Below are positions 44,375 to 52,524 of a stretch of 64,000 nt of DNA, piece after piece (the stretch's first letter is position 1; every line of letters starts with the position of its first letter). Source of the DNA: an uncultured Bacteroidota bacterium (GTDB lineage Bacteria; Bacteroidota; Bacteroidia; Flavobacteriales; Flavobacteriaceae). The notes beneath the pieces were generated by a model. It made no database searches. It was given only the letters and a program-made list of their open reading frames with translations, and had not been told where the DNA came from. The translations under genes were made by a program, and so were the position numbers. Where the stretch lies: NCBI GenBank assembly GCA_902598305.1, contig CACKBL010000008.1, positions 1 through 64,000 on the forward strand, read 5' to 3'.

Positions 44375-46821
44375 TGTCATTTTACATTGACGTTCTCTTA
44401 CCGTTTCCATTAAAAAACTTTTACACCTATAGAATTAGTAAAGAGGAATTTAAATTTATAAAAAGTGGATTTAGAGTTTTGGTTCCATTTGGAGGTAAGA
44501 GAGTATTCACTGGTATTATAATTGATAAACATAAAAATATCCCTGATAGCTATGAACCGAAAGAAATTTTCGCATTTCAAGATGATTTACCTGTAGTAGA
44601 TGAAAATCAAATATTGTTTTGGAAATGGATAAGTAATTATTACCAATGTTCTATGGGTCAAGTTTTAAAGGCCTCCATGCCAAGTAGTTTTTTACTTACA
44701 AGTGAAACTTTGTTAGAAAAGAATTTGAGTAAAAAGGTAGATTACAGAAAAATCTCTGATGAAGAGATTTTAATTCTTGATGCACTTGATTTAAAAAAAA
44801 TTAAAATTGATGAAGTGAGGCTTATTTTGAATAAAAAAAATATTTTCTCAATAGTGAATAACCTCATTCAAAAAGGCTATGTGAATTCTATACAATCTGT
44901 AAGGGAAAGATATAAACCAAAACTTGTAAAATATGTAAAACTAGATAAAAGGTATAGTAAATCAAAAAACAAAAATAGTTACAATTTAGAGTTTAAAAAA
45001 TCACCAAGAAAAAGAAAGATAATTCAATATATTTTAGAAAATTATTCAGAAAGTGAATGGATAAAATATACTTTATTAAAGCAGAAATGTAAATTAAACA
45101 GTTCAATTTTAAAAAAAATGATAGTTCAAAATATTTTATCAGAAAAAATAGTGCATGAAGACAGATTTAAAGTCAAATTCAGTGAGACTAACAAGTTGTT
45201 AAAGTTATCCAAGCCTCAACTTTTGGCTAAAGAAAAAATTTTGAAAATATGGAATCAGAATTCTATTGTTTTATTTGAAGGAGTTACATCATCTGGTAAG
45301 ACTGAAGTATATTCACATTTGATAAATAGATTTTTAAAAAAGGGGTTTCAAATTTTATTTATGATGCCAGAAATATCATTAACTATTCAAATGGTTAGTA
45401 GGTTAAAAAAGATTTTTGGTAAATATTTGTCAGTTTATCACTCAAAATTTTCTAATGAGGAAAGATTTGAGGTATGGAATAATGTTATTAAAAACAAAGA
45501 AAAGGCAAGGATTATTGTGGGTGCTAGGTCCTCTATATTTTTACCTTTTCAAAATCTAAAATTAGTTGTTGTAGATGAGGAGCACGATTCTTCTTTTAAA
45601 CAGGAGAATCCTTCGCCAAGATATAATGCGAGGGACTCCGCAATCAAATTATCCAAAATACATAACGCAAAATTGATTTTGGGTTCTGCTACACCTTCAT
45701 TGGAGTCTAAATTTAATGCTTTTAATAAAAAATATGGTCACGTAAAACTTACGGAAAAATATGGAGCATCAGCCCCACCTGAAATAAAGTGTATAGACAT
45801 GAAAATCTATTATAAAGCAAATAAAATGAAAGGTTTACTTACACCTGAGCTTTATAATGCGATACAGGAGAAATTATTATTAGGTCAACAAATATTATTA
45901 TTTCAAAATAGAAGGGGATATGCCCCTATTATCGAGTGTGTAACTTGTGGACATATTCCTGTATGCCGTAATTGTGATGTATCTCTAACTTTTCACCAAT
46001 TCACTAATTCTTTAAAATGTCATTATTGTGGGTTTAGTGAAAAGAATCAAAAAAAATGTCTAAAGTGTAATAGTGATAAAATTGATATGAAAGGTTACGG
46101 TACTCAACAAATCGAAGAACAAATTAAATCATTTTTTCCTAGTGCTAAAGTGGATAGAATGGATTGGGATACTACAAGAGGAAAATATTCAGTTGACAAA
46201 ATTTTTGAAAAATTCGAAAATCATCAAATTGATATTCTAATAGGAACACAGATGGTTACCAAGGGTTTGGATTTTAAAAATATTGGATTAGTTGGAGTTA
46301 TAAATGCAGATAACATTCTGTTTTTTCCTAATTTTAGAGCAAATGAGAAAGCTTTTCAGATTTTAACTCAAGTTGCTGGAAGAGCTGGGAGGTCGAAAAT
46401 AAAGGGTTCAGTTCTAATACAAACATTTTCATCAAATAATAAAATTTTTGACCTTATAAAAAAACAAAACCATGATGGTTTCTATAAAAAAGAAATTGTA
46501 GAAAGAAATCAATTTAATTACCCTCCATATTACCGGCTAATTAAAATTTCTATCAAATCTAGAGACATAGAGACTCTCATAAAAGCTAGTAATTGGCTTT
46601 TTCAGTCACTAAGTAATGGATTCACTTATCCAATTTATGGGCCATCTGATCCCCATGTGTCAAGAATAAAAAATGAATTTATTAAACAAATCTTAATCAA
46701 ATATCCAAATACTAATGTTAGAAATAAAATTAAAAGACATTTAATGAAATCAATTGAATCTTTTGAATCAATAGCAAAATTTAGGGTTATTAAACTCAAT
46801 ATAGATATTGATCCAAATTAA
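44374..46821 (+). CDS. priA: Primosomal protein N' (replication restart helicase PriA)
   Basis: Superfamily 2 helicase that reloads DnaB at stalled forks. An N-terminal DNA-binding domain starts with VLLPFPLKNFYTYRI; Walker A is GVTSSGKT at 303-310; the Walker B/motif II is DEEH in VVDEEHDSSFKQ; then comes LGSATPSLES. A cluster of eight cysteines between about 522 and 565 (CVTCGHIPVCRNC and onwards) binds two zinc ions. The C-terminal helicase lobe has GTQMVTKGLDF and QVAGRAGRS. 815 residues, full length. Confidence 0.95.
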   Translation: MSFYIDVLLPFPLKNFYTYRISKEEFKFIKSGFRVLVPFGGKRVFTGIIIDKHKNIPDSYEPKEIFAFQDDLPVVDENQILFWKWISNYYQCSMGQVLKASMPSSFLLTSETLLEKNLSKKVDYRKISDEEILILDALDLKKIKIDEVRLILNKKNIFSIVNNLIQKGYVNSIQSVRERYKPKLVKYVKLDKRYSKSKNKNSYNLEFKKSPRKRKIIQYILENYSESEWIKYTLLKQKCKLNSSILKKMIVQNILSEKIVHEDRFKVKFSETNKLLKLSKPQLLAKEKILKIWNQNSIVLFEGVTSSGKTEVYSHLINRFLKKGFQILFMMPEISLTIQMVSRLKKIFGKYLSVYHSKFSNEERFEVWNNVIKNKEKARIIVGARSSIFLPFQNLKLVVVDEEHDSSFKQENPSPRYNARDSAIKLSKIHNAKLILGSATPSLESKFNAFNKKYGHVKLTEKYGASAPPEIKCIDMKIYYKANKMKGLLTPELYNAIQEKLLLGQQILLFQNRRGYAPIIECVTCGHIPVCRNCDVSLTFHQFTNSLKCHYCGFSEKNQKKCLKCNSDKIDMKGYGTQQIEEQIKSFFPSAKVDRMDWDTTRGKYSVDKIFEKFENHQIDILIGTQMVTKGLDFKNIGLVGVINADNILFFPNFRANEKAFQILTQVAGRAGRSKIKGSVLIQTFSSNNKIFDLIKKQNHDGFYKKEIVERNQFNYPPYYRLIKISIKSRDIETLIKASNWLFQSLSNGFTYPIYGPSDPHVSRIKNEFIKQILIKYPNTNVRNKIKRHLMKSIESFESIAKFRVIKLNIDIDPN

Positions 46822-46855
46822 TTTTTATTTTTCTTTGCCATAAAAGAGATATTAT

Positions 46856-46887
46856 TTTGCCTAATCATTGAATTTAACTTATTTTTG
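46856..46887 (+). promoter_or_regulatory. Promoter of the rpsF-rpsR-rplI operon
   Basis: TTTG at 46856-46859, a 20-nt gap and TATTTTTG at 46880-46887: a complete match to the Bacteroidetes promoter pattern with ideal spacing. The leader before the rpsF ATG would be about 12-14 nt and has no Shine-Dalgarno sequence. Confidence 0.75.
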
Positions 46888-46905
46888 CAGACCAAAAGTA
46901 AATTT

Positions 46906-47250
46906 ATGAATCAATATGAAGCTGTTTTCATATTAAATCCCGTTTTATCTGAAGAACAGATAAAGGAAGCAGTAAAAAAATTCGAGTCGTTCCTCAACGA
47001 TAAAGGAGCGAAGTTTGTCAACAAGGAAAATTGGGGATTAAAGAAACTCGCTTATCCCATTCAAAACAAAAAAAGTGGTTTTTACAATTTATTTGAATTT
47101 ACTGTAGATCCTAGTGTTATAGACTCTCTTGAAGTTGAATTTCGTAGAGACGAGAGAGTTATGCGTTATCTCACGGTAAAACTTGACAAATTTGCCATCG
47201 AATGGGCTAAAAAAAGAGTAAAAAAGTTAAAGTCTAAAACAAAATCCTAG
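46906..47250 (+). CDS. rpsF: 30S ribosomal protein S6
   Basis: Ribosomal protein that binds 16S rRNA together with S18. From the ATG at 46906 it has 114 residues, starting [18 protein letters not shown], with [19 protein letters not shown] and [16 protein letters not shown], all typical of S6. The frame is open from 46885, but that codon lies inside the promoter box. First gene of rpsF-rpsR-rplI; no ssb gene intervenes. Confidence 0.95.
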   Translation: MNQYEAVFILNPVLSEEQIKEAVKKFESFLNDKGAKFVNKENWGLKKLAYPIQNKKSGFYNLFEFTVDPSVIDSLEVEFRRDERVMRYLTVKLDKFAIEWAKKRVKKLKSKTKS

Positions 47251-47252
47251 AT

Positions 47253-47549
47253 ATGTCAACAATTGATGAACAAAACAAAGGTCGTAAGGAAGGTGAGATA
47301 AGATATTTGACTCCTTTAAACATCTCCACAACAACCAAGAAAAAATATTGTAGATTCAAAAGATCTGGAATAAAATATATTGACTATAAAGATCCAGACT
47401 TCTTAATTAATTTCGTTAACGAACAAGGAAAATTGTTACCGAGGCGCTTGACAGGAACTTCTTTAAAATATCAAAGAAAAGTTTCAAAGGCAATTAAAAG
47501 AGCTAGACACATAGCAATAATGCCTTATGTTGGGGATATGTTAAAATAG
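47253..47549 (+). CDS. rpsR: 30S ribosomal protein S18
   Basis: Forms a heterodimer with S6 on the platform of the small subunit. The 98 residues include an N-terminal extension of about 25, then [19 protein letters not shown], the [24 protein letters not shown] segment and LPYV-like MPYV near the end. It is 2 nt behind rpsF and 5 nt before rplI. Confidence 0.95.
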   Translation: MSTIDEQNKGRKEGEIRYLTPLNISTTTKKKYCRFKRSGIKYIDYKDPDFLINFVNEQGKLLPRRLTGTSLKYQRKVSKAIKRARHIAIMPYVGDMLK

Positions 47550-47554
47550 TTTAT

Positions 47555-48025
47555 ATGGAGTTAATACTAAAAGAGGATATCGATAATTTAGGTTTTAAGG
47601 ACGAGATAGTGATTGTAAAAAATGGTTTCGGAAGAAACTATTTAATCCCTTCAGGCAAAGCTGTTCTAGCAACAGATTCTGCAAAAAAAATACTTGCAGA
47701 AAATTTGAAACAGCAATCCAAAAAAAATCAAAAGTTGGTTAAAGAAGCTCAAAAACTAGCTGACTCAATCTTAAAAATTGATTTAAAAATACCTGCAAAA
47801 GTTGGCGAAGGAGATAAGCTTTTTGGTTCTATAACCTCTAAAGATTTGTCAGATGGTTTATCGAAAAAAGGAATGGATTTAAATAAAAAATATATTATAA
47901 TTCCTGGAAGAAATATTAAACGCCTGGGTTCCTATCAGGCAACATTAAGATTACACAAAGATGTTGTTGTAAAATATCCTTTTGAAATTACAGCTGAAGC
48001 GAAAAAAAAGGAGAAATCAAAATAA
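47555..48025 (+). CDS. rplI: 50S ribosomal protein L9
   Basis: Two-domain protein at the base of the L1 stalk. Of 156 residues, the N-terminal domain reads MELILKEDIDNLGFKDEIV with the NGFGRNYLIPSGKA motif, a long central helix follows, and the C-terminal domain contains KLFGSITSKDLSD. The tail is lysine-rich. Last gene of the operon. Confidence 0.95.
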   Translation: MELILKEDIDNLGFKDEIVIVKNGFGRNYLIPSGKAVLATDSAKKILAENLKQQSKKNQKLVKEAQKLADSILKIDLKIPAKVGEGDKLFGSITSKDLSDGLSKKGMDLNKKYIIIPGRNIKRLGSYQATLRLHKDVVVKYPFEITAEAKKKEKSK

Positions 48026-48104
48026 ATAACTTTTTTATCTACATAAATATTCCATTTAAATGCTTTAAAGCATACTAAAATTTGCATATTTGTATGTTAT
48101 AATA

Positions 48105-49487
48105 ATGAAGCCATCTATTCCAAAAGGTACTAGAGATTTTACTCCATATGAGGTTTATTTGAGAAATTTTGTAAAAGAAAAGATCAAATTGAACTTTGAA
48201 TTGTTCGGGTTTGAACCTATTGAAACCCCTTCTTTTGAAAAGATTGAGGTTATAGGGGGTGAATATGGAAATGATGGAGAACAACTGATTTTCAAAATAT
48301 TATCTAATGGTAAGAAACTATCAAAGGCAGATTTAGACTCATTTAATAATCAAAATTATTCTAAGTTTGCCAATTCAATATCTGAAAAGGCACTACGGTA
48401 TGATTTAACAGTTCCATTTTCCAGGTATGTTGTTCAGCACCAAAATGAACTAACTTTTCCTTTTAAAAGGTATCAGGTTCAAACAGTCTGGAGAGCTGAT
48501 AGACCACAATACGGAAGATTTCAAGAATTTTTGCAATGCGATGCCGATATAATTGGAAGTAATTCGTTATGGCAAGAAATTGAACTTTGTCTGCTTTATG
48601 ATAAAATAATCAAGGATTTAGGCTTGAAGGGAGTATCACTTAGAATAAACAATAGAAAAATATTGTACGGTTTTTCAAAACTTCTTGGCTTTGAAAACAG
48701 ATTTAATGATTTTACAATCATTCTTGACAAACTGGACAAGATAAAATTTGAGGGTGTAGAAAAGGAATTGATAAAGCAGAATTTTGCCAAAGATAAAATT
48801 CAAAAAATTAAAGAATTTATCTTGTTGGAAGGAACAAACAAATTTAAATTAGAAAGAATTAAAAAGGCATTTGAAGATTCTAAAATAAGTCTAGAAGGTC
48901 TTAACGAACAAAATTTCATTATTGATAATTTAGACGAAATCGGAGGTCTTGAATCAATAGATTTAAAATTTGATTTATCACTTGCAAGGGGACTCAGTTA
49001 TTATACAGGTACAATATTTGAATTAATTCTCCCAAATTTTCCCGATATAGGCTCTATAGGGGGTGGTGGTAGATACGATAATTTAACAGCAAAATTTGGT
49101 GGAAAAGACCTCAGCGGTGTTGGAATTTCTCTTGGATTTGAAAGGGTTTTGATGGCCTTACATAAATTCAAATTATTTCCAAAAGGTTTAAACAATCGCG
49201 TGCAAGTTTTAATTGCTAATTTTGGATTTAAGACCTCGTTGATATGCAATTCAATTTTAAAAAAGTTAAGAGCCAAAGGGGTTAATTCAGAGTTTTATCC
49301 CGATGATTCCAAATTAAAAAAACAATTGTCATATGCAAACAGTAAAAAGATTGAATATGTTCTCTTGTTGGGTGATGAGGAACTTAAAAATGAGGAGTTT
49401 TTTCTAAAAAATATGAATGAAGGAACCCAAGTTTGTTTTAAAATTTCCCAACTTGAATCTGTGGTTCTGTCAAGATTGAAAAAATAA
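48105..49487 (+). CDS. hisS: Histidyl-tRNA synthetase
   Basis: Class II aminoacyl-tRNA synthetase. The ATG at 48105 gives the typical PKGTRDFTPYE start; the frame is open 5 codons further up. Motif 1 lies around FELFGFEPIETPSFE, motif 2 in RYQVQTVWRADRPQYGRFQEF, the histidine-specific signatures are LARGLSYYTGTIFE and GGGRYD, and motif 3 is GVGISLGFERVLM. A C-terminal anticodon-binding domain follows. 460 residues. It abuts the stop of trxB with no bases between. Confidence 0.95.
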   Translation: MKPSIPKGTRDFTPYEVYLRNFVKEKIKLNFELFGFEPIETPSFEKIEVIGGEYGNDGEQLIFKILSNGKKLSKADLDSFNNQNYSKFANSISEKALRYDLTVPFSRYVVQHQNELTFPFKRYQVQTVWRADRPQYGRFQEFLQCDADIIGSNSLWQEIELCLLYDKIIKDLGLKGVSLRINNRKILYGFSKLLGFENRFNDFTIILDKLDKIKFEGVEKELIKQNFAKDKIQKIKEFILLEGTNKFKLERIKKAFEDSKISLEGLNEQNFIIDNLDEIGGLESIDLKFDLSLARGLSYYTGTIFELILPNFPDIGSIGGGGRYDNLTAKFGGKDLSGVGISLGFERVLMALHKFKLFPKGLNNRVQVLIANFGFKTSLICNSILKKLRAKGVNSEFYPDDSKLKKQLSYANSKKIEYVLLLGDEELKNEEFFLKNMNEGTQVCFKISQLESVVLSRLKK

Positions 49488-50420
49488 TTAAAGAGATCCG
49501 ATGTATCTTTCTGCATCAAGAGCTGCCATACATCCCGTTCCTGCAGCAGTAACTGCTTGCCTGTATTCGTTATCCTGAACATCCCCTGAGGCAAATACTC
49601 CAGGTTTATTTGTTTTTGTTGATTTACCCTTTGTTAATATGTATCCAAGGTCATCCATTTCAAGTTGTCCTTGAAAAATTTCTGTATTTGGCTTATGGCC
49701 AATTGCTATGAAAAGTCCAGAAACAATTATTTTACTTTTTATTTTTGTTTTATTGCTTATAACTTCAACAGCTTCAACCACCTTATCACCTAATACTTCC
49801 GAAATTTCAGTTTCATACATAATTTCAATATTTTTTGTTTTATTGACTCTATGTTGCATCGCTTTAGAAGCTCTCATTTCATTTCTCCTTATAATCATTG
49901 TCACCTTAGAACAAATATTTGCTAAGTAAGTAGCTTCTTCAGCAGCTGTGTCACCCCCACCTACAATTGCAACCTCCTGATTTTTATAAAAAAAACCATC
50001 ACAAACTGCACAAGCAGACACACCACCACCTATTAACCTTTTTTCACTTGCTAGACCAAGATACTTGGCACTCGCACCAGTAGATATAATTATTGTTTTT
50101 GCATGTAGAATTTTATTTTCGTCAATTGTTACAGTATGCATTTTGCCTTTTTCTGAATTTAATTCTACTCGGGTAACATGGCCTAATCTTACGTCTGTAC
50201 CAAACCTTTCAGCTTGTTTTTGTAATTCCTGCATCATAATTGGTCCTTCAATTCCGTCTGGGTACCCTGGAAAGTTGTCCACGTCGGTTGTTGTGGTTAA
50301 TTGGCCTCCTGGTTCCATACCTGTATATACTACAGGATTTAAATCTGCCCTAGCTGCATAAATTGCTGCCGTATAGCCTGCCGGTCCACTTCCAATAATC
50401 AAGCATTTAACGTTCTCCAT
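49488..50420 (-). CDS. trxB: Thioredoxin-disulfide reductase
   Basis: FAD enzyme reducing thioredoxin with NADPH. FAD-binding GSGPAGYTAA is at 10-19, the redox pair is Cys137 and Cys140 in CAVCDG, the NADPH-binding VGGGDTAAEEATYL follows and the FAD site near the C-terminus reads VFASGDVQDNEYRQAVTAAGTGC. 310 residues, standard low-molecular-weight TrxR. It is monocistronic with an apparent promoter at 50440-50447. Confidence 0.96.
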   Translation of the reverse strand: MENVKCLIIGSGPAGYTAAIYAARADLNPVVYTGMEPGGQLTTTTDVDNFPGYPDGIEGPIMMQELQKQAERFGTDVRLGHVTRVELNSEKGKMHTVTIDENKILHAKTIIISTGASAKYLGLASEKRLIGGGVSACAVCDGFFYKNQEVAIVGGGDTAAEEATYLANICSKVTMIIRRNEMRASKAMQHRVNKTKNIEIMYETEISEVLGDKVVEAVEVISNKTKIKSKIIVSGLFIAIGHKPNTEIFQGQLEMDDLGYILTKGKSTKTNKPGVFASGDVQDNEYRQAVTAAGTGCMAALDAERYIGSL

Positions 50421-50439
50421 TTTAAAAATGTATTTAAAA

Positions 50440-50447
50440 CAAACCTA
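50440..50447 (-). promoter_or_regulatory. -7 promoter element of trxB
   Basis: TAGGTTTG on the minus strand matches TAnnTTTG; TTTC lies 21 nt further upstream as a weak -33 box. The leader would be about 13 nt. Confidence 0.5.
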
Positions 50448-50591
50448 AAAAAAATAGTTTTTATTAACGAAATTTCGTCATTGATTTTAAACCTAGTTAT
50501 TAACTTATTTTAGGATATTGTTAATATCAAATTATTAGTTAGAGGGTAAAAAATATAATCAGTTATAAAGTCAATTTGTAACTTGTATAAA

Positions 50592-51833
50592 ATGGTAAAG
50601 ACAATTTTCAATTTTCCAAATAAATATTCCTTTCTAGATGATTTATTAGCAGGTATAACTATAGGTATTGTAACAATTCCTCAGGCAATGGCATTTGCTA
50701 TACTAGCAGGAATCCCTCCAATTTATGGTTTATATGGTTCATTTATACCACTATTAATTTATGGCTTTCTTTCAAGTTCCAATTATTTAAATGTTGGACC
50801 TGTCGCGATAGTATCAATTTTTATTTTCGATATACTCTCGAAAAATGTTCAACCTTTCACAACTGAGTATATAAATGATCTTATTATTCTTGGAATGATG
50901 GTTGGTGCATTTCAAATTATATTTGGAGTTTTTAAACTTGGAAAGTTTTTAAGATATATACCGATATCTATAATTTCAGGATTTATTCAAGGAGCAGCTA
51001 TTGTAATAATTACATCTCAGCTTACAACCGCATTTGGAATTGAATTCCCAGTTGAGGGACTAAAAAAGATACCATATTTATTTACTCACTTAAACGAGTT
51101 AAAAATTAATACTACAGTTTTGTTTTTAATTTCACTTATTTTTCTATTTCTTTTTGCAAAATTTTTTCCAAGATTTCCAACCTCCATTTCTCTTGTATTA
51201 GTTACGGGAATTTTATCCTATTTATTAGACTTTGAAAAATATGGTTTATTATTAATTGGAGAAGTTCCAAGGGGCCTACCTGAATTTATTTTTCCGACTG
51301 TCAATATTGAAGCAATAGGTTATCTCCCTGGTGCATTCGCCATTGCAGTTATTGCTTCAATTGGCAGCTCAATTATGGCTTTAAAATTGGAACTTAAGCA
51401 GTCAAAAAAAATTAATTTAAATCGTGAATATATTTCTTTGGGGCTTGCTAAATTTTTAAGTGCTTTTTTTGGCTCAATGGTTTCAGCGGGTAGTTTCAAC
51501 AGGACAATTCTTGCCTATAAAATTGGTGGGAAAACGCAAATTACAAGTATAGTGTCATCTCTTATTATTTTGTTTACAATTTTATTTTTAACCCAAGTTG
51601 TTTATTATTTTCCTCAATCTGTAATAGCATCACTTATAATTTATTCTGTGTATTTTCTTTTTGACTTTAATCTTATGTTTAAATTATGGAGAGAAGACAA
51701 AATTGAATTATCATACATATTTATAACGATGTTAGCTACCTTATTTATCGGTTTTATAGAAGGTATACTTTTAGGAGTTTTTGTAAAATTTTTTGGAGAT
51801 TATATTTTTAAGAAAAAAATCAATTTGTCCTAA
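50592..51833 (+). CDS. SulP family anion permease without STAS domain
   Basis: Inner membrane transporter related to sulfate and bicarbonate permeases. The N-terminal DLLAGITIGIVTIPQAMAFAILAGIPPIYGLYGSF is the SulP signature and about twelve to fourteen hydrophobic segments follow. At 413 residues from the ATG at 50592 the protein stops right after the last membrane segment (FKKKINLS), so the cytoplasmic STAS domain found in most SulP proteins is missing. The substrate cannot be told from sequence; sulfate or bicarbonate are possible. The 3' end overlaps the convergent lipoprotein gene by 14 nt. Confidence 0.88.
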   Translation: MVKTIFNFPNKYSFLDDLLAGITIGIVTIPQAMAFAILAGIPPIYGLYGSFIPLLIYGFLSSSNYLNVGPVAIVSIFIFDILSKNVQPFTTEYINDLIILGMMVGAFQIIFGVFKLGKFLRYIPISIISGFIQGAAIVIITSQLTTAFGIEFPVEGLKKIPYLFTHLNELKINTTVLFLISLIFLFLFAKFFPRFPTSISLVLVTGILSYLLDFEKYGLLLIGEVPRGLPEFIFPTVNIEAIGYLPGAFAIAVIASIGSSIMALKLELKQSKKINLNREYISLGLAKFLSAFFGSMVSAGSFNRTILAYKIGGKTQITSIVSSLIILFTILFLTQVVYYFPQSVIASLIIYSVYFLFDFNLMFKLWREDKIELSYIFITMLATLFIGFIEGILLGVFVKFFGDYIFKKKINLS

Positions 51834-52524
51834 AAGAATATACTCCTGAATCACTTTCATTTCCCTCTAAATCTTTGGCAACGACTTTCCAATAATAAAC
51901 AAAACCTGCCTCAACTTCTGCTTCTAGGATGGTAGTTTCACTTTCGTGATTAAGAGTTTTAATTAGGGTTGATCCATCTACTTTGTCAAGATATATTTCG
52001 TAAGAAGAAAGGTCATTATCAACATCACTGCAATTCCATTGAAGAGGTATTAAGTTATTTATTGGAGTAACGGTAGATCCAGATATAGGATATGTAAGTT
52101 CTGGAGGGAATGGAGCATAATTGTCAATTGCTGGACCAGAAAGATAGAATTTCCAAGTTTCACTCTCAGATGGAGCGGTACCCTTTGGCCCATATGCTCT
52201 GACCTTCCACGAATATGGTTCACCATGGTTTAAAGTCGCTGTGACCTCAGGATTATCCGATGAGAATTGTTGGAGCTGATCAGTGGAAAGGTTAGTAACA
52301 AACAGCCTATATGAATTTGTATCTCTGGTTAACGACCATCTAAATGTGACTGAACTTTGGTTATCATTAATTACGGTCGTATCTAAGCAAGGTGTATTAT
52401 TTTCAGGATAAACAAGACTAGGTATTCCAGGTTTTCCAGTATTTTCTATATCATCTTTGGAACAACTAAAGAATAGCAGCAAAGATAAAATTTGTATTAT
52501 ATGTTTATTTTTTAGAATTCTCAT
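51820..52524 (-). CDS. Lipoprotein with two fibronectin-III-like modules, partner of the giant surface protein
   Basis: A 234-residue protein with a lipoprotein signal (LSLLLFFSC, Cys21) followed by SKDD, which fits the surface lipoprotein export signal described in Capnocytophaga (lysine then two acidic residues just after the cysteine). Two beta-sandwich modules follow: about 35-128 (VTFRWSLTRDTNSYRLFV, YSWKVRAYGPKG, SETWKFYL) and about 140-233 (LQWNCSDVDNDLSSYEIYL, VYYWKVVAKDLEGNESD), both with the Trp and Tyr pattern of fibronectin type III. Its ATG overlaps the TAA of the giant gene by one base, so it is translationally coupled. Probably on the cell surface; the function is inferred only from this context. 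Confidence 0.8.
   Translation of the reverse strand: MRILKNKHIIQILSLLLFFSCSKDDIENTGKPGIPSLVYPENNTPCLDTTVINDNQSSVTFRWSLTRDTNSYRLFVTNLSTDQLQQFSSDNPEVTATLNHGEPYSWKVRAYGPKGTAPSESETWKFYLSGPAIDNYAPFPPELTYPISGSTVTPINNLIPLQWNCSDVDNDLSSYEIYLDKVDGSTLIKTLNHESETTILEAEVEAGFVYYWKVVAKDLEGNESDSGVYSFRTN

Noticed and set aside
46885-46905. TTG at 46885 as rpsF start
   Set aside because: It lies inside the promoter -7 box, so it would not be transcribed; the ATG at 46906 gives the standard S6 N-terminus.
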